Notes under the pieces: model-generated
Told to the model about the DNA's origin: nothing
The model's input: only the letters and a program-made list of their open reading frames with translations
Database searches by the model: none
Shown: in pieces, positions 38,993-51,600 of the stretch
Layout: every line of letters begins with the position of its first letter
How positions within the stretch are numbered: the stretch's first letter is position 1
Assembly (NCBI GenBank): GCA_043228905.1
Contig: JBHGNT010000003.1
Coordinates: 4,278,001-4,342,000 of the forward strand
Source: Azolla caroliniana
Taxonomy: Eukaryota; Polypodiophyta
DNA: 64,000 nt
Direction: 5' to 3'
Made by a program: the position numbers and the translations under genes

Positions 38993-39249
38993 CCATAGTA
39001 CGTAATATACTCTAATGCATCGGCAAACATTCATTTCCGTATGAATGAAAACGAATGCGTAGGTTATCAAAACAATCTTATGGTTTTTTTTACACTTTTT
39101 ACCTTACTTCTAGGCTGTTTACCATACTCGACGGATTGAAACATTCTCGAAGGCGAATGCACGTATGGTTCATACTATGCACACATCCATCATCAAAATC
39201 AAGATTCATAATAATGTCTGAAAGACCCAAAAAAATGAATATAAATTTT

Positions 39250-39253
<4 letters not shown>

Positions 39254-39280
<27 letters not shown>

Positions 39281-39306
39281 TTGTTTTTGTTGCTTTTGTT
39301 GTAAAG

Positions 39307-39341
<35 letters not shown>

Positions 39342-39610
39342 CCTTCATTCATTCCACTTCCTGTTTATTTTATTTTGTTGCCCTTCTTCTTCCGTCGTCT
39401 AACCCTAATTTCCTCGTTCGATCCTTCGATCGATCGATCGATCGATCGCACACCTCAGATCCGCTCTCGCAGTATCACGCGGCGAATTCTTCATCGACAC
39501 GAGTCTCTCCCCCTCTTTCGTCCTCTCCCCCCTGCTTCAGAGAGCTTTAATGGGAGCTCGCTGCCAGTTTTAGCTGTCGATTACTCCTTTTCGCAATCCT
39601 CCCCCCAGAA
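39254..39610 (+). promoter_or_regulatory. Promoter/5' leader of the myosin XI gene
   Basis: Two CT runs (39254-39281 and 39310-39337), then a (GATC)n run at 39426-39448 and a CT-rich leader up to the ATG at 39611. CT/GA tracts just upstream of the start are common core-promoter or leader elements in plants. No clear TATA box was seen. The context AGAAATGG of the start codon is favourable. The transcription start is inferred to lie about 39350-39480. Confidence 0.5.
39550..39573 (+). promoter_or_regulatory. Upstream ORF in the myosin leader (7 codons)
   Basis: ATG at 39550 opens a seven-codon frame (MGARCQF) ending in TAG at 39571-39573, 38 bp before the main start. If transcribed, it could lower translation of the myosin. 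This is read directly; the effect is inference. Confidence 0.5.
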
Positions 39611-42600
39611 ATGGTGCGTCTTTGATCATTTCTTCCATTTTGATTTCTCGTCGACTTCGTCTTTTGTTCTGTTTACACATCATGCACACATCTCTCGTTG
39701 CTTTCATTGACTAAGACCTGTAAAGTTGTTACTGAGGTGAAGAAAACGTTTGAGCTGATTCAAATTTCTCTCTTTTGTAATTTCTGGTAATTGTTGATGG
39801 TGAAATGCAACAACGTGTTGATCTGCAGATCATATGTATGTATGTTTTGTTTGTAAATCTGTAAATGTTGAGGATATGATTTGAACTGCAGGTCGCAAGA
39901 TGCATAAGAAATGGTAATTGTTTTTGATGAATGCAAAGTTTGATCTGCATGGCATATACAGCTTGCTTGTGGCTTGTTAAGTTGTAACTGTGTGCGTTTG
40001 TGGAAATGCTTTGATTTTCAGGCTGTCTAGCTATAAAAGCATTGTAACTAACTTTTCCACGTCTAATTGTTGATGAATGCAACAGTTTGACCTGCAGATC
40101 ATATATAACTTTTTTGCTTGTGGTTTTTTAAGTCGTGTCCTGAAACTGTTGAGGAAATCTGTTGAATATCAAGTTGTATAGCTATTAAAGCAATGTAACT
40201 ATCATTTTTGCACCTAGTTGTTGATGAATACAGTAGTCTGATCTGCAGATGAATGTATATCGTGAGAAATTGCTATCATCTGATTTATTGTAACCCCTTG
40301 CTAAGGTCATGGTAGGGAACCCACTAGTGAAACCTTTGATTGATTTCTGGCATTAGGAGTGATGGAGCTACAGAAACTCATGACAGTTCTTTATTGATGA
40401 GCTGTTGTGGTTGTATGATTGTCTGTCAACAACCTCTGTGTGTGTGTCGAGTTCTAGCAAGGTCATGGTAGAGAACCCACTAGTGAAACCTTTGATTGAT
40501 TTCTGGCATTAGGAGTGATGGAGCTACAGAAACTCATGACAGTTCTTTATTGATGAGCTGTTGTGGTTGTATGATTGTCTGTCAACAACCTCTGTGTGTG
40601 TGTCGAGTTCTAGCAAGGTCATGGTAGAGAACCCACTAGTGAAACCTTTGATTGATTTCTGGCATTAGGAGTGATGGAGCTACAGAAACTCATGACAGTT
40701 CTTTATTGATGAGCTGTTGTGGTTGTATGATTGTCTGTCAACAACCTCTGTGTGTGTGTCGAGTTCTAGCAAGGACAAATCAAACTCAAATTTCTAAATC
40801 CTCTTTGTTTCGTGGGTTTTCTGGCATTTTCATTGCTTTGGTATTGAGTCTCTTTTATGAAGTACACATGACCTTGCAAGAGTTAAATGATTCTGAATAT
40901 ACATAGACTCATGTCTATACATATATATATATATATATGTATGAATGTGGTTGCATGCACATAAATACACATATATACCCATTTATATCTTCTGTGTACA
41001 TACATACATACATACATACATGCGCTACAATCGTGGACGCCATTTTGATTGTAGAACAATGAGTTACTATAAGTATGTGTCTGGGTGCACATGCCATATG
41101 TTTTACATGTGTCAAATAATGTGGTTTATGGATTGTCTGGAAATCATGCAATGGAAGTCACTATAGTCAAAAGAACTGGGACTTGCATTTTTTCATTGAG
41201 GCAATCATTTGACACATCTGTTATGCTATTTAGGATACTGAGCAGCATATTCATGGGCCTTCATTTGATTGCTTCTAGTTTGAGGTTATTGTGTTTGTAT
41301 TTTTCAATTTGTAGTTATCTTTTGTGAGTTCACCATGAGGTTCCTTGCCAGCGATAAATTGTACCACTAAAAAAGTGCAGACTGCACAGCTTGAGCAATG
41401 AAAATGTGCTTCTTGCATACATATGAATATGTTTTTTGTTTTCATTTTTTGGGTTTTGGATATTTTAGTTGTTTCATTTAAAGATTTGTTCTTCACAGGC
41501 CAATGACAAAAGTATAACTGTTGGATCTCAAGTATGGGTGGAGGATAGTGAGTTGGCTTGGTTAGATGCTGAAGTGTTGGAAATCAATGGCAATGAGTTG
41601 AAAACAAAGACATCAACAGGAAAAGTGGTTAGTAGGCACATTTTAGGAAAATAGTCTTAAGGCACTTGGGAGCTAGGTTGCAGTTAAAACTATATTTAAT
41701 GTCTCGAAATTTCAGGTTGTTACCAATGTGGCCGATGTTCACCCAAAAGATCCAGATGCACAACCTGGGGGAGTTGATGACATGACAAAATTGGCTTATT
41801 TACATGAGCCAGGTGTTTTATACAACCTTGCCACCAGATACGAACTCAATGATATCTATGTGAGCTTCTCTTGGGGCTATAATACTCTCTTACATCTAGA
41901 TCTGATGAAATTACATTATGATATGTATAAAGACTTGTTTTGGTCAGTGTATTGTTTTAATTTTGAGCTAGCTGTCCTCTCACGCTTATATATAAAATCC
42001 ATTAAAATGCTCAACAATCACATTGCATAATGCATCCATTCTGTTTTTTTTTTCCATGTTCGGAATATGGATCTGCATCTTAGTTTTGGCTTGTTTTTCA
42101 ATTCAACAAGTTCTAACCAATTTCATTTGGCAGACATATACAGGGAACATCCTGATTGCAGTCAATCCATTCACCAAGCTTCCACACTTATATGATGTTC
42201 ATATGATGGAGCAATATAGAGGAGCTACTTTTGGTGAATTAAGTCCACATGTATTTGCAATTGCAGATACAGCTTATAGGCAAGTGCATGTACTGTTTTG
42301 GTTGAAACAATGTCGATGTTTGCCTTGTGCGATTCTTATGAGCAAATTGAAAAAGCAGAGCTATGACTAATGAAGGAAAAAGTCAGTCCATTCTTGTGAG
42401 CGGAGAGAGTGGAGCTGGAAAGACAGAGACCACAAAACTGTTGATGCAATACATTGCTTTCATGGGTGGCCGAGCAATGTCTGATGGTAGAACAGTTGAA
42501 CAGCAAGTTTTGGAAGTAATAAGAACCTCATTTCATAATCTTATTAACATTTAAGAGGATTCGTGCAGATTTATTATTCTAGTACTGCCCTGTTATGTAG

Positions 42601-45600
42601 ACATTCATGGCTCTTTTATCATATCTGACTGATGCATTGACACCTTGTTGTAGTCAAATCCACTTCTTGAAGCTTTTGGTAATGCAAAAACGGTCAGAAA
42701 CGACAATTCAAGGTAATCACTTTGCTGAGATATTTATGTTTTTCAATGTTGGTATGTGGTGCTTCATTTAAGTCAGTTTTATCTACATTAATGGGTTTAC
42801 TATTGCTTATTTTTTGCATGTCCTACTCTCCTGGGTCTGATATACTATTTTTGCATGGTGAATTGGATGTGAACCCAAATAAATAAATAAATAAAGATAT
42901 TAATGTCTTTAAAGAGGCCAAATGTCCTAAGAGACAACCCACACCTTTTACAATCATGATATGTCATCAAAACACAGTGAGCTAAAATATAGCTGCAGAT
43001 TTATCTAGTAAGTAAATAAAATGTTACCCTAGTAGTGGGTACTGAAAAGAACTATCAAAGAGCTGTGTGATACAACATGCAACTTGAGAGTTTGGTAATG
43101 TGAGAGCATCCTTATTGATCTTTGAAGGTTGTCTCATAGGCCAAATGGAGCACCCCAGAATGTCTTGCATTGGTCTCTGCTTCATTTTAAGTGTCTGCCT
43201 TATCAAAGGACCATAGAAAGAAAGATATATTAGGAGGCCAAAATGGCCATAAGACCAAACAAGAGATTACATCTTAAGTGTTGACTCGTCTTTTAGAACA
43301 ACAAATCAAAATAAAATAAATATTACTCAGTAAATATAAAAGTAAATAAGATAAAAAAGAGATGAAAGAATCTGGTTTCGCACATGTGGGGTTCTCAAAT
43401 TAGAAAGAAAGAAAGATATATTAACGTCTTTTAAGAGGCCAAAATGACCTATAAGACCAAACAAGAGATTACATCTCAAGTGTTGTCTCGTCTTTGAGAA
43501 CAACAAATGAAAATAAAATAAATATTACTCCCTAAATATAAAAGTAAATAAGATAAACAGAGATGAGGGAATCTAGTTTTCGGCACATGTGAGATTCTCA
43601 AGTTAGAATATAAACTTCTGTCTTCGAAAGATCTCTAGCATAGGTTGATCCAGAGTGGAAAGGTCTTTTAGAGAGATCCAAAAGCAAGTGATGGATTGGA
43701 TCTGGCCGAAGTATATGCCTGAGAGCCAATACCCAACAACTGGTAGGGCATTTTTGAAGGCAGCACGAGGATTAGGGTTTAGGTAAAAAACAGAGAGGGA
43801 AAGAGTCTGAGTGAGAGACAAAGGGAGAGAGAGAGATGCACGCTGTCTTGGGTACGAAGAGTGTATCTCTTTTTTGGTTTTTAGATATTATGTATATACA
43901 AGTCAAAAGTGTGCTACGAGTGTGTTCACACTCGTGCACTAAAGGTATGATGGCCCTTTATTCCCAACAACCTCCCAGCTAAAGACAATATGCTGTGAGA
44001 AGAAAAAAGAAGAAGAAAGTCAGCTAAGTCCAAGTATGTACAAAGCTGAACTACATACATCTATCCAACTCCCATCATCTGTCGGCAATGAGCAAATCGC
44101 TCAGCTGGAAGAACCTTCAAGAGAAGATCTGCAGGATTATTATTTGTATGTACTTTGACAAGCTCAATGTTCTTGCTGTCAAGTACATCTCTTATGAAGT
44201 GATACTTCACCTCTATGTGCTTCGTCTTTGCATGAAAGACGGGATTCCGAGCTAGCATGATAGCACTCTGGCTGTCACAATGAAGAATAGGTAGCTCTGT
44301 AATGCCAAGATCTCTCACTAGATATTAAAGCCATAAAGCCTCTCTGCATGCCTCAGTGGCAGCAACATACTCTGGCTTTGTAGTAGACAATGCAACACAC
44401 TTCTGCAGTCTGGAGATCCAAGAGACCGCTCCTCCTGTGAAAGTAAACACATACCCAGAAGTAGACTTCCTGCAGTCTGCGTGACCAGCATAGTCCGCAT
44501 CTGTAAAACCAACGGCAGATGCCTTTTGCTTTTGAAAGCAAATACCCAAGTCCTTTGTGCCTTTGAGGTATCTCATAATACCTTTCACCGCTTCCCAATG
44601 CTTTTTCCTGGGATTTGCCATGTACCTACTAACCACTCCCACTGCAAAGGCAATATCAGGGCGTGTAGCAACCATCGCATATATCAAACTGCCAACGGCT
44701 GAAGCATATCGAACCTTAGCCATTTCAGCCTTCTCATCATCAGATGTAGGGCTGTCTTCTGCACTGAGTTTCAAATATAGAGGCAATGGAACCCCAATTG
44801 TTTCCCCCCCGCCATATTGAAACGCTGCGAAACCTTAGAGATATACTCCTGCTGAGATAGAAAGAGTACCCCTTTCGACCGGTTTCGGAGTATTCGTATG
44901 CCAAGGATGTGGTTTGCATCACCAAGATCCTTCATATCAAAGCTGCCATGAAGGCTTTTCTTCAATGAATCCAAGGCATGAATATCCTTGCCAGCAATCA
45001 ACATATCATCAACATACAAAACCAAGATAATCAGGCTGCCATCTCCTGCCTTCTTGGTGTACAAGCAGTGGTCTACTTGACTTCTACGAAAACCTTGAGA
45101 CTGCATAAATGCATCAAATTTATGATACCATTCTCTTGGTGCTTGTTTCAACCCATACAAACTCCTTTTGAGCTTACAAACCATATTCTCTTTGCCTTTA
45201 GCCACACAACCTTCAGGCTGCTGCATATATATGTCTTCATGCAGATCGCCACGTAAAAAGGCAGTCTTCACAATCATCTGTATGAGCTCTATATCTTCAG
45301 CTGCAACTAAACCCAAAATGATTCTTAATGTAGTCATCTTGACTACAGGTGAGAAGATCTCATCAAAATCAACTCCATATTCCTGCTTGTATCCTTTTGC
45401 AACCAATCTTGCTTTGTACTTTGGCGAGGAATCAGAAATGACCTTCATTTTATAAACCCAGTTGCATGGAAGTGTTTTCTGCCCTTTAGGCAACTGCACC
45501 AAATCCCAAGTGTCATTTTTCTCAAGAGATTCCATCTCTGACAACATGGCTTTATACCATTTCTTGGCGTCCTGTCTGTCCATTGCTTCCTTGAAGCAAG

Positions 45601-48600
45601 TCGGTTCGCCACAATCAGTTACCATGACATAATCAGCCACACTGTTTGCATCAAGAACAAATCTGTCAGGTTGTCTAGTAACTCTAGACGATCTCCTAAC
45701 CCAATGCTCATTGTTTGGTAGCTGTTGAGCCTGCAAATCATCATTTTTAACTTGCTGTCCAGGCATTTCAGTCTGCAAATCAGCATTAACAGCTTGCTGT
45801 TCTAACTGTTCCTGCACATTTGGTGGCTCATCATTATTGGCAAACGCTGGCTGATCATTTCCAACCTCATTTTCTGCATTTGCAGGCAAGTTTACAGCAG
45901 GTGTTTGCTGCTGTACTAACTCAAGTGGGGAAGACTTCAGCGAAAGAGACTTTTTATGAGATGTTTGTACATGCTTACCATAAATGCAATGATCACAATG
46001 TTCAAAATCAGCATAACGAAGACATGGCAAGTAACCCAAACGAGACAATACTTTCATAGCAGTTTCACTCATGTGTCCCAACCGGCCATGCCACAAAGAA
46101 ACACTAGGTTGCTCGGTTATGGCAACAACATGGTCACTCACACTAGATACATGGAGAAGATACAAAGTATCACTTTTACTACCCTTGGCAATAACTCTAG
46201 ATCCCTTACAAATCTTCCATTTCCCATCACCAAAGGTTGTGTGAAATCCATCATCATCTAGCTGTCCTGTGCTAATCAAGCTCTTCTTGAGCTGAGGTAC
46301 ATGCCGTACATACTGAAGTGTGAAAGCAGAACCATGCTGAAACTGTAATTGCATAGTGCCAATACCTGCAATTTCACATGCATAGTTGTCCCCAAGATAG
46401 GCAACACCATGTCGACCTCCTGTGTAATCTGGAAACCACTCGCGATGAGGGGTGACGTGAAAAGAAGCACCGGAATCGAGTATCTAAGTGTGCATGTCAC
46501 CATCCATATCTGCAAGTAAAACATGTTCTCTATGGCATGATGAAACAAAGAGTAGATCATTTCCACTACCACTATCATGAGTGACTACATTCACCTCTTC
46601 AATTTTAGTATTGCCTTCCCTCGGTTGAATGTCTCTCTTTTCTTCTATGAAATCATCTATCTTCTTGCCCTTTCCTTTCTCTTTCTTCCATTTGAAACAA
46701 TCACGTTTAAAGTGACTCTTTTTGCCATAGTGATGGCATTCTACATCTTTACCACGTGATTTATTATGGCCATAACTATCAGATTTGCCTCTTTGTTGTG
46801 ACTTACCCCTCATATGCAACACACTAGAGGACTTATTGGATGCATTCTTTTGCTGACTCATCTCTTCCATGAGTAGAGAACTCTCTACATCGGCATAAAG
46901 AAGCATCGCATTTGAATTGCTCATAGCAGTCCTGAAAGTATCCCAACTTTCTAGCAAGGTGCAAAGTAAAAACGTGGCCTTAAAACTCATCATCAATGAT
47001 GAATTTCAAGGCAACCAACTGGCTGAAAATGGAAATGAACTCACTCAGGTGAGTTGACATGGGTGTGCCCTCTGTCATGCGCAAATCCATAAGTTTCTTA
47101 AGCCAATAAACTTTGCTAGCTGTCGTCTTCTGGGCATACAATTCCGCTAGTCTAGTCCATATAGAATAGGCACAGTTCAAACCTTCAAATATTAAATAGC
47201 AAGGCATCAGAAATCGACAACTCAATAGTCGAGCGTGCAAGCTCAGGTCCATATTTGTAGGCTTTACCCCTTTGACTTTAATAGGCTTTGCATGCTTCTT
47301 CTGTAGCAACATGTTGTAACACTGCTTTTTCCAAACCGCAAAGGTATGTGCACCCTCAAGTTTCTTGATGTGCATAAGGTGGCTACTATCACTGCTGATA
47401 GTCATGGTTTCTTAGCCCAAACGGAGGACCAAACCTGCTTTGTAGAAAACCCTAAACTTTGCTCTGATACCAGTTTGAAGGCAACACCAGTTTCTTGATG
47501 TGCATAAGGTGGCTACTATCACTGCTGATAGTCATGGTTTCTTAGCCCAAACGGAGGACCAAACCTGCTTTGTAGAAAACCCTAAACTTTGCTCTGATAC
47601 CAGTTTGAAGGCAACACAAGGATTAGGGTTTAGGTCAAAAACAGAGAGGAAAAGAGTCTGAGTGAGAGACAAAGGGAGAGAGAGATGCATGCTGTCTTGG
47701 GTACGAAGAGTGTACCTCTTTTTTGGTTTTTAGATATTATGTATATACAAGTCAAAAGTGTTCTACGAGTGCGTTCACACTTGTGCACTAGTAAAAGGCA
47801 CGATGACCCTTTATTCCCAACAATTTTTTCTCGGAAGTCAGATGGGTCTTATAGGCAATTTAGTGGTGAGCAAGATGTTACTGTGACACATGACATGTTG
47901 CAAGCCTGGAGCAAGTCTCAAACTACCTCTACCCCTTGACAGGCATTAGTCTCTGTTACCTCTCATGTAGTGTTCCGAATGATGGAACTCTGGGAAATTC
48001 CCAAAGGTGGTAGGCGAATTTATAAGATGAGTGATTGAAGTGTCTACCTTCTGAGCTGGGGGCTTCTTGGGCATGGTGTGGATGTGATCATTGTGTTTGA
48101 AAATCCAGGAGAACTTTGCAAGTGAAACAGATGCTGGTTCAAAAAAGAAAGATATATTAATTTCTTTTAAGACCAATCAAGAGGTTACATCCTAAGTGTT
48201 GTCTCGTCTTTGAGAACAACAAATCAAATCAAAGTAGTGTTAATACTAAGTAATCATAACAGTAAATAAGATAAAAAGAGGCTAAAGAAATTTGTTATCG
48301 GCACATGTAAGTTTCTTAAGTCAGATATATTGTAACTTTAGCATAGGTCGATCTCTAGAATGGAGGGGTCTCTAAAGCGAGGGAAGCACCTGCGATGACG
48401 GGAAATAAGGCCTTTATTTGTCGACAACAAGGGTGGTGAGATCGTGGTCCATTGGGCCGGGGCTTACATGCATGACTGATTGCTATTGCCTGATCTATTA
48501 TAACACCTTTGTTATGTTCTGGTTGGGAGCCCATTTTTGTAGCCCTTGATTGACTTGTAGTATCAGTAGGAGTGATGGGGCTAAAGAAAGTTGTGATTCT

Positions 48601-51600
48601 TTGTGGATGAGCTTGTGTGGCTGTATTATTGTCTGTCAAAAACTTTTCTTTGTGTCTCTTAAGTTCTAGCAAGAAAAGTCCCAAGCACCATTGGTCCTCA
48701 TATTCCATTACCTTGCGTAGTGGGCCAAAGCCTTTTTTAAAGAGGCAATGGTATCTTCCTCTTATTTCATAAAAGACACTACAGTGACGAACACATTGTT
48801 CTTTGGATTCCACTCGGTGCCGACACAATTGGCAATTCTTTCTTCTAGAGGTATTCATGTATATCTGCCTACCTCAATTTGTAACTGATGTGATTATCGC
48901 AGCCTGCCCTATTACATTGCCCATCGTATAGGATAAATGTTCATCCATATAAGGTGGCCAGTTATGTGTGTAAAAAGTAGCTTGTAGTGGGCCATCTTCG
49001 TACCAAGTGATATTTTGGGGCTGATCCATGTTATCTTGTTTTCCAAGATAAGAATATCAGTTTGGATCACTCTATTCTTTTCCACTTTGGTCATGTTTAG
49101 ATGGGGACAGTCCAAACTATATTGGAATGGGGTAACACATTTATACTTATGTTGTGTGACTTGAAGCAGTGTTGCATTTCAGTATACCAGCAATGAGTAT
49201 CTCCATGTTCAGCCAGTTTTCTTGATGACGTAAGTGCCAACCTTGAGTACCTTCCTTTAGGGAGCTCCCATAGACGTTAAGGTCACTGATCGGAATAATG
49301 GCTCAGTAATTATAGGGGCTGCTTTGCTCCTTATCATGCGGGCAATCAAGCCATATAGTTTAGCTAAGTAATGGCTAATCTTAGTTGTTCTATAATTGCT
49401 TTGCATCATGGGGTCTCCACTCTTGAGGATTGGCATGATGTTACCAAAAATAGAATTAACTTTTACAAGAATGGTTCTAATTCATCATTTTCCTGGAAAG
49501 TATCTAACAAGCAAGATCCGGATCGACTACGAACAACAGGATTGAAAAACGATTTCAAAATCCCCGCAGACTCCTGCGATAAGATCTTATTCAAATCTGA
49601 GGGGGGTGGGTCGGTGTTCCGTCCCAAGCGGGAAGCTTTTTACAAATTGTCTTCATTCCCGTTCTGTATAAATAAAAAGCCGTCTCTTTATGGTACATCC
49701 GGGTTAGATTGTCACGGAGGCGGGGGAGACCCTCCCATCCTACAAATTTATTCACAAATGAGGAATGCTTTAATATATCGACTCAATCGATTTCTTTTGA
49801 TCGATGAGGAATCAAATCCGATTTCTATTGGGACAAGAATTCTTGGTATTAAGAATAGCGAGAAATCTGGTAAAAGATTTCCATTGAAAATGAGAGAGAA
49901 CTACACACTTATTTTATATGACTATTTCTGTGGATTAGCTAGCAAATATCTCTTCTGGATGAAATATCGGTTGGGTGGCTGGGCGGGGAGCGGGGAATCC
50001 ACTGGTGTAACAAGAATTGCAATTGAAGAAAGATTATTGGAATGGAAAGATAACATAGAGCGTGGATACAATCGGAGATTCGTCTTTCTCCTCTATTGGG
50101 AGAGTATCTTTAAAACTAAAGTATGACTTAGATAAATCGATTTGCGGTGTATCAAAAACGAGAAGCGAACTACTAGGTAGTGTTGGTACTAGTATCAACA
50201 AAATGGTATGTTCTGTCCATCTAGTAGGAAAACCTTTACACATGGCTCTATTAAAGATGTGTGCTAGCAATGGGAGCAAGATGTCACGGGCATAGATAAA
50301 ATGCTGACCAACCAATCCATCCTGATCCCGAGCCTTCCCAATTGTAACCGATCAATGGCATTTCTTACATTTTGTGTAGTAAAAAAGGTGGATTCATGTG
50401 AGTATGAGCCATGTGGGTGGGTTTAGTGGAGGCTGCCCTAGGATATCATATAGAACCTTAGCATATTCATGCCACACCTAAGGTGAGGTCACTTGTGGTA
50501 GGTTGCCTCTCATTAAACATTTTCCATGCCCTTTTACTTTCTTAGAAATAAGCTATACAAATAATCTTCAAATTTAGCTAAATATAGTCTCTTCTTCTCC
50601 CTCACGAGGCATTAGAACGTTGCTCTTGCTTGTGTGTATGTATAAATACCCTGAGTTACTTCACGTTACAAGCATCTCCTTGTATCACGACATTCCTCAA
50701 CATGCCAACTATTTTGTATGACTACCAAATTTGGGGCATTGGCCATTGTGTGAGGAAAGGCATTTAAGCTACAGGGCACATTGTATGTGCAAATTGCCAC
50801 TTAGCATAGAAACAGGTAGATGTGGATGCTTCATAATCTGTTCTTCCCGATACCAGATTTGAATTGCTAAATGCAATGAACTCGACAATTCCATCTTGTG
50901 CTTCCATTTTTCTTCTCAAAGCGTAGATATGCATCCCTTGTGCTTCCATCTTTCTTCTCAAAGTGTAGATATGCACGATCTGCTGCTAAACCAACAGGTC
51001 TACCTGAGATAGTGAAGGCTTGTATTTCAGGTATAAGAGATGGAGATCCCACTAGGTAGTCGACTGTGGTTGCACCTCCTTTTGGGTTCAACATGTCAAA
51101 GCATCTGATCCAGGCCATTGCGAATTGGGCTTGTCACTTAAGACCAATCTGTTCTGCCTTAACTTCTCCATAAACAGCCTCGTTAGTGTCAAACGTAGGT
51201 TTTTGTTCATCCTTTGTTCATACTTGAAGTTTCATAATAGTATTATGTCTCCCATAGTAGCAAAACTTATGATATGATCATATAATGGTAGATATGGTGA
51301 TTCACTGAGATGTGCAAACCTTGAGTAGGTAGGTGGAAATTAGCAAATTGCAATATATAGTTCCTGAAGATCCCCTCTTTTGATTTGTGCCCACATATAA
51401 CGTGTATCTACATTTTGATGCACAATATGCACTCTATCATGTGGCTCCTTTGTGTAAAACACAACCACTCCTCCTGAACCTCTAGTGCATCCTGGTGTAG
51501 AGGAGAAAGAAACAAGCTACTCAGGATTGGAGCAGAAGATAGAGAGCCTATGGATGGACAGGAGAAGGTTAGCTAGTATTTACAACCAATGACATTACAG

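Larger units (their letters stand above)
39611..42712 (+). other. Myosin exons 1-6: start, SH3-like domain, P-loop, switch I
   Basis: Exons: 39611-39613, 41499-41627, 41716-41859, 42134-42279, 42359-42515, 42654-42712. Exon 2 opens [20 protein letters not shown], the usual N-terminal SH3-like start of plant myosins. Exon 3 includes [20 protein letters not shown], exon 4 [13 protein letters not shown], exon 5 the P-loop and exon 6 [10 protein letters not shown]. Exon 4 ends TAT-AG and is followed by GCAAGT; exon 5 begins A-GCT-ATG, restoring Arg as in the family. Exon 2 ends AAA-GTG before a weak GTTAGT donor. Confidence 0.9.
43755..47822 (-). mobile_element. Copia LTR retrotransposon, defective, in myosin intron 6
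   Basis: Full-length but non-autonomous, 4068 bp, in the opposite orientation to the myosin. LTRs at 43755-43969 and 47606-47822 start TGTTGGGAATAAAGG and end GCCTTCA in element sense, differing at about a dozen positions plus two indels. Target duplication ATTTT at 43750-43754 and 47823-47827. The primer site TGGTATCAGAGC (initiator tRNA-Met) follows the 5' LTR, and the purine tract GCTGGGAGGT precedes the 3' LTR. Coding order: gag, zinc knuckle, protease, pre-integrase, RT, RNase H, which is Copia order. The integrase core is missing, and stops and frameshifts are present, so it cannot move by itself. Confidence 0.95.

Noticed and set aside
43221-43661. Independent SINE insertions
   Set aside because: The same 3' sequence is attached to LINE coding regions at 48.1-49 kb and 56.8-57.7 kb, so 5'-truncated LINE copies explain it; no Pol III box was identified.
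44978-46261. Plus-strand frames across the Copia pol region
   Set aside because: They are antisense shadows of the RT and protease reading frame.
49371-50126. The 251-codon plus-strand frame as a complete independent gene starting at 49371
   Set aside because: Its first ~23 codons are the antisense of LINE RT (LKSGDP/NYRTT region), so the ATG is accidental; only the part from 49441 needs explaining.
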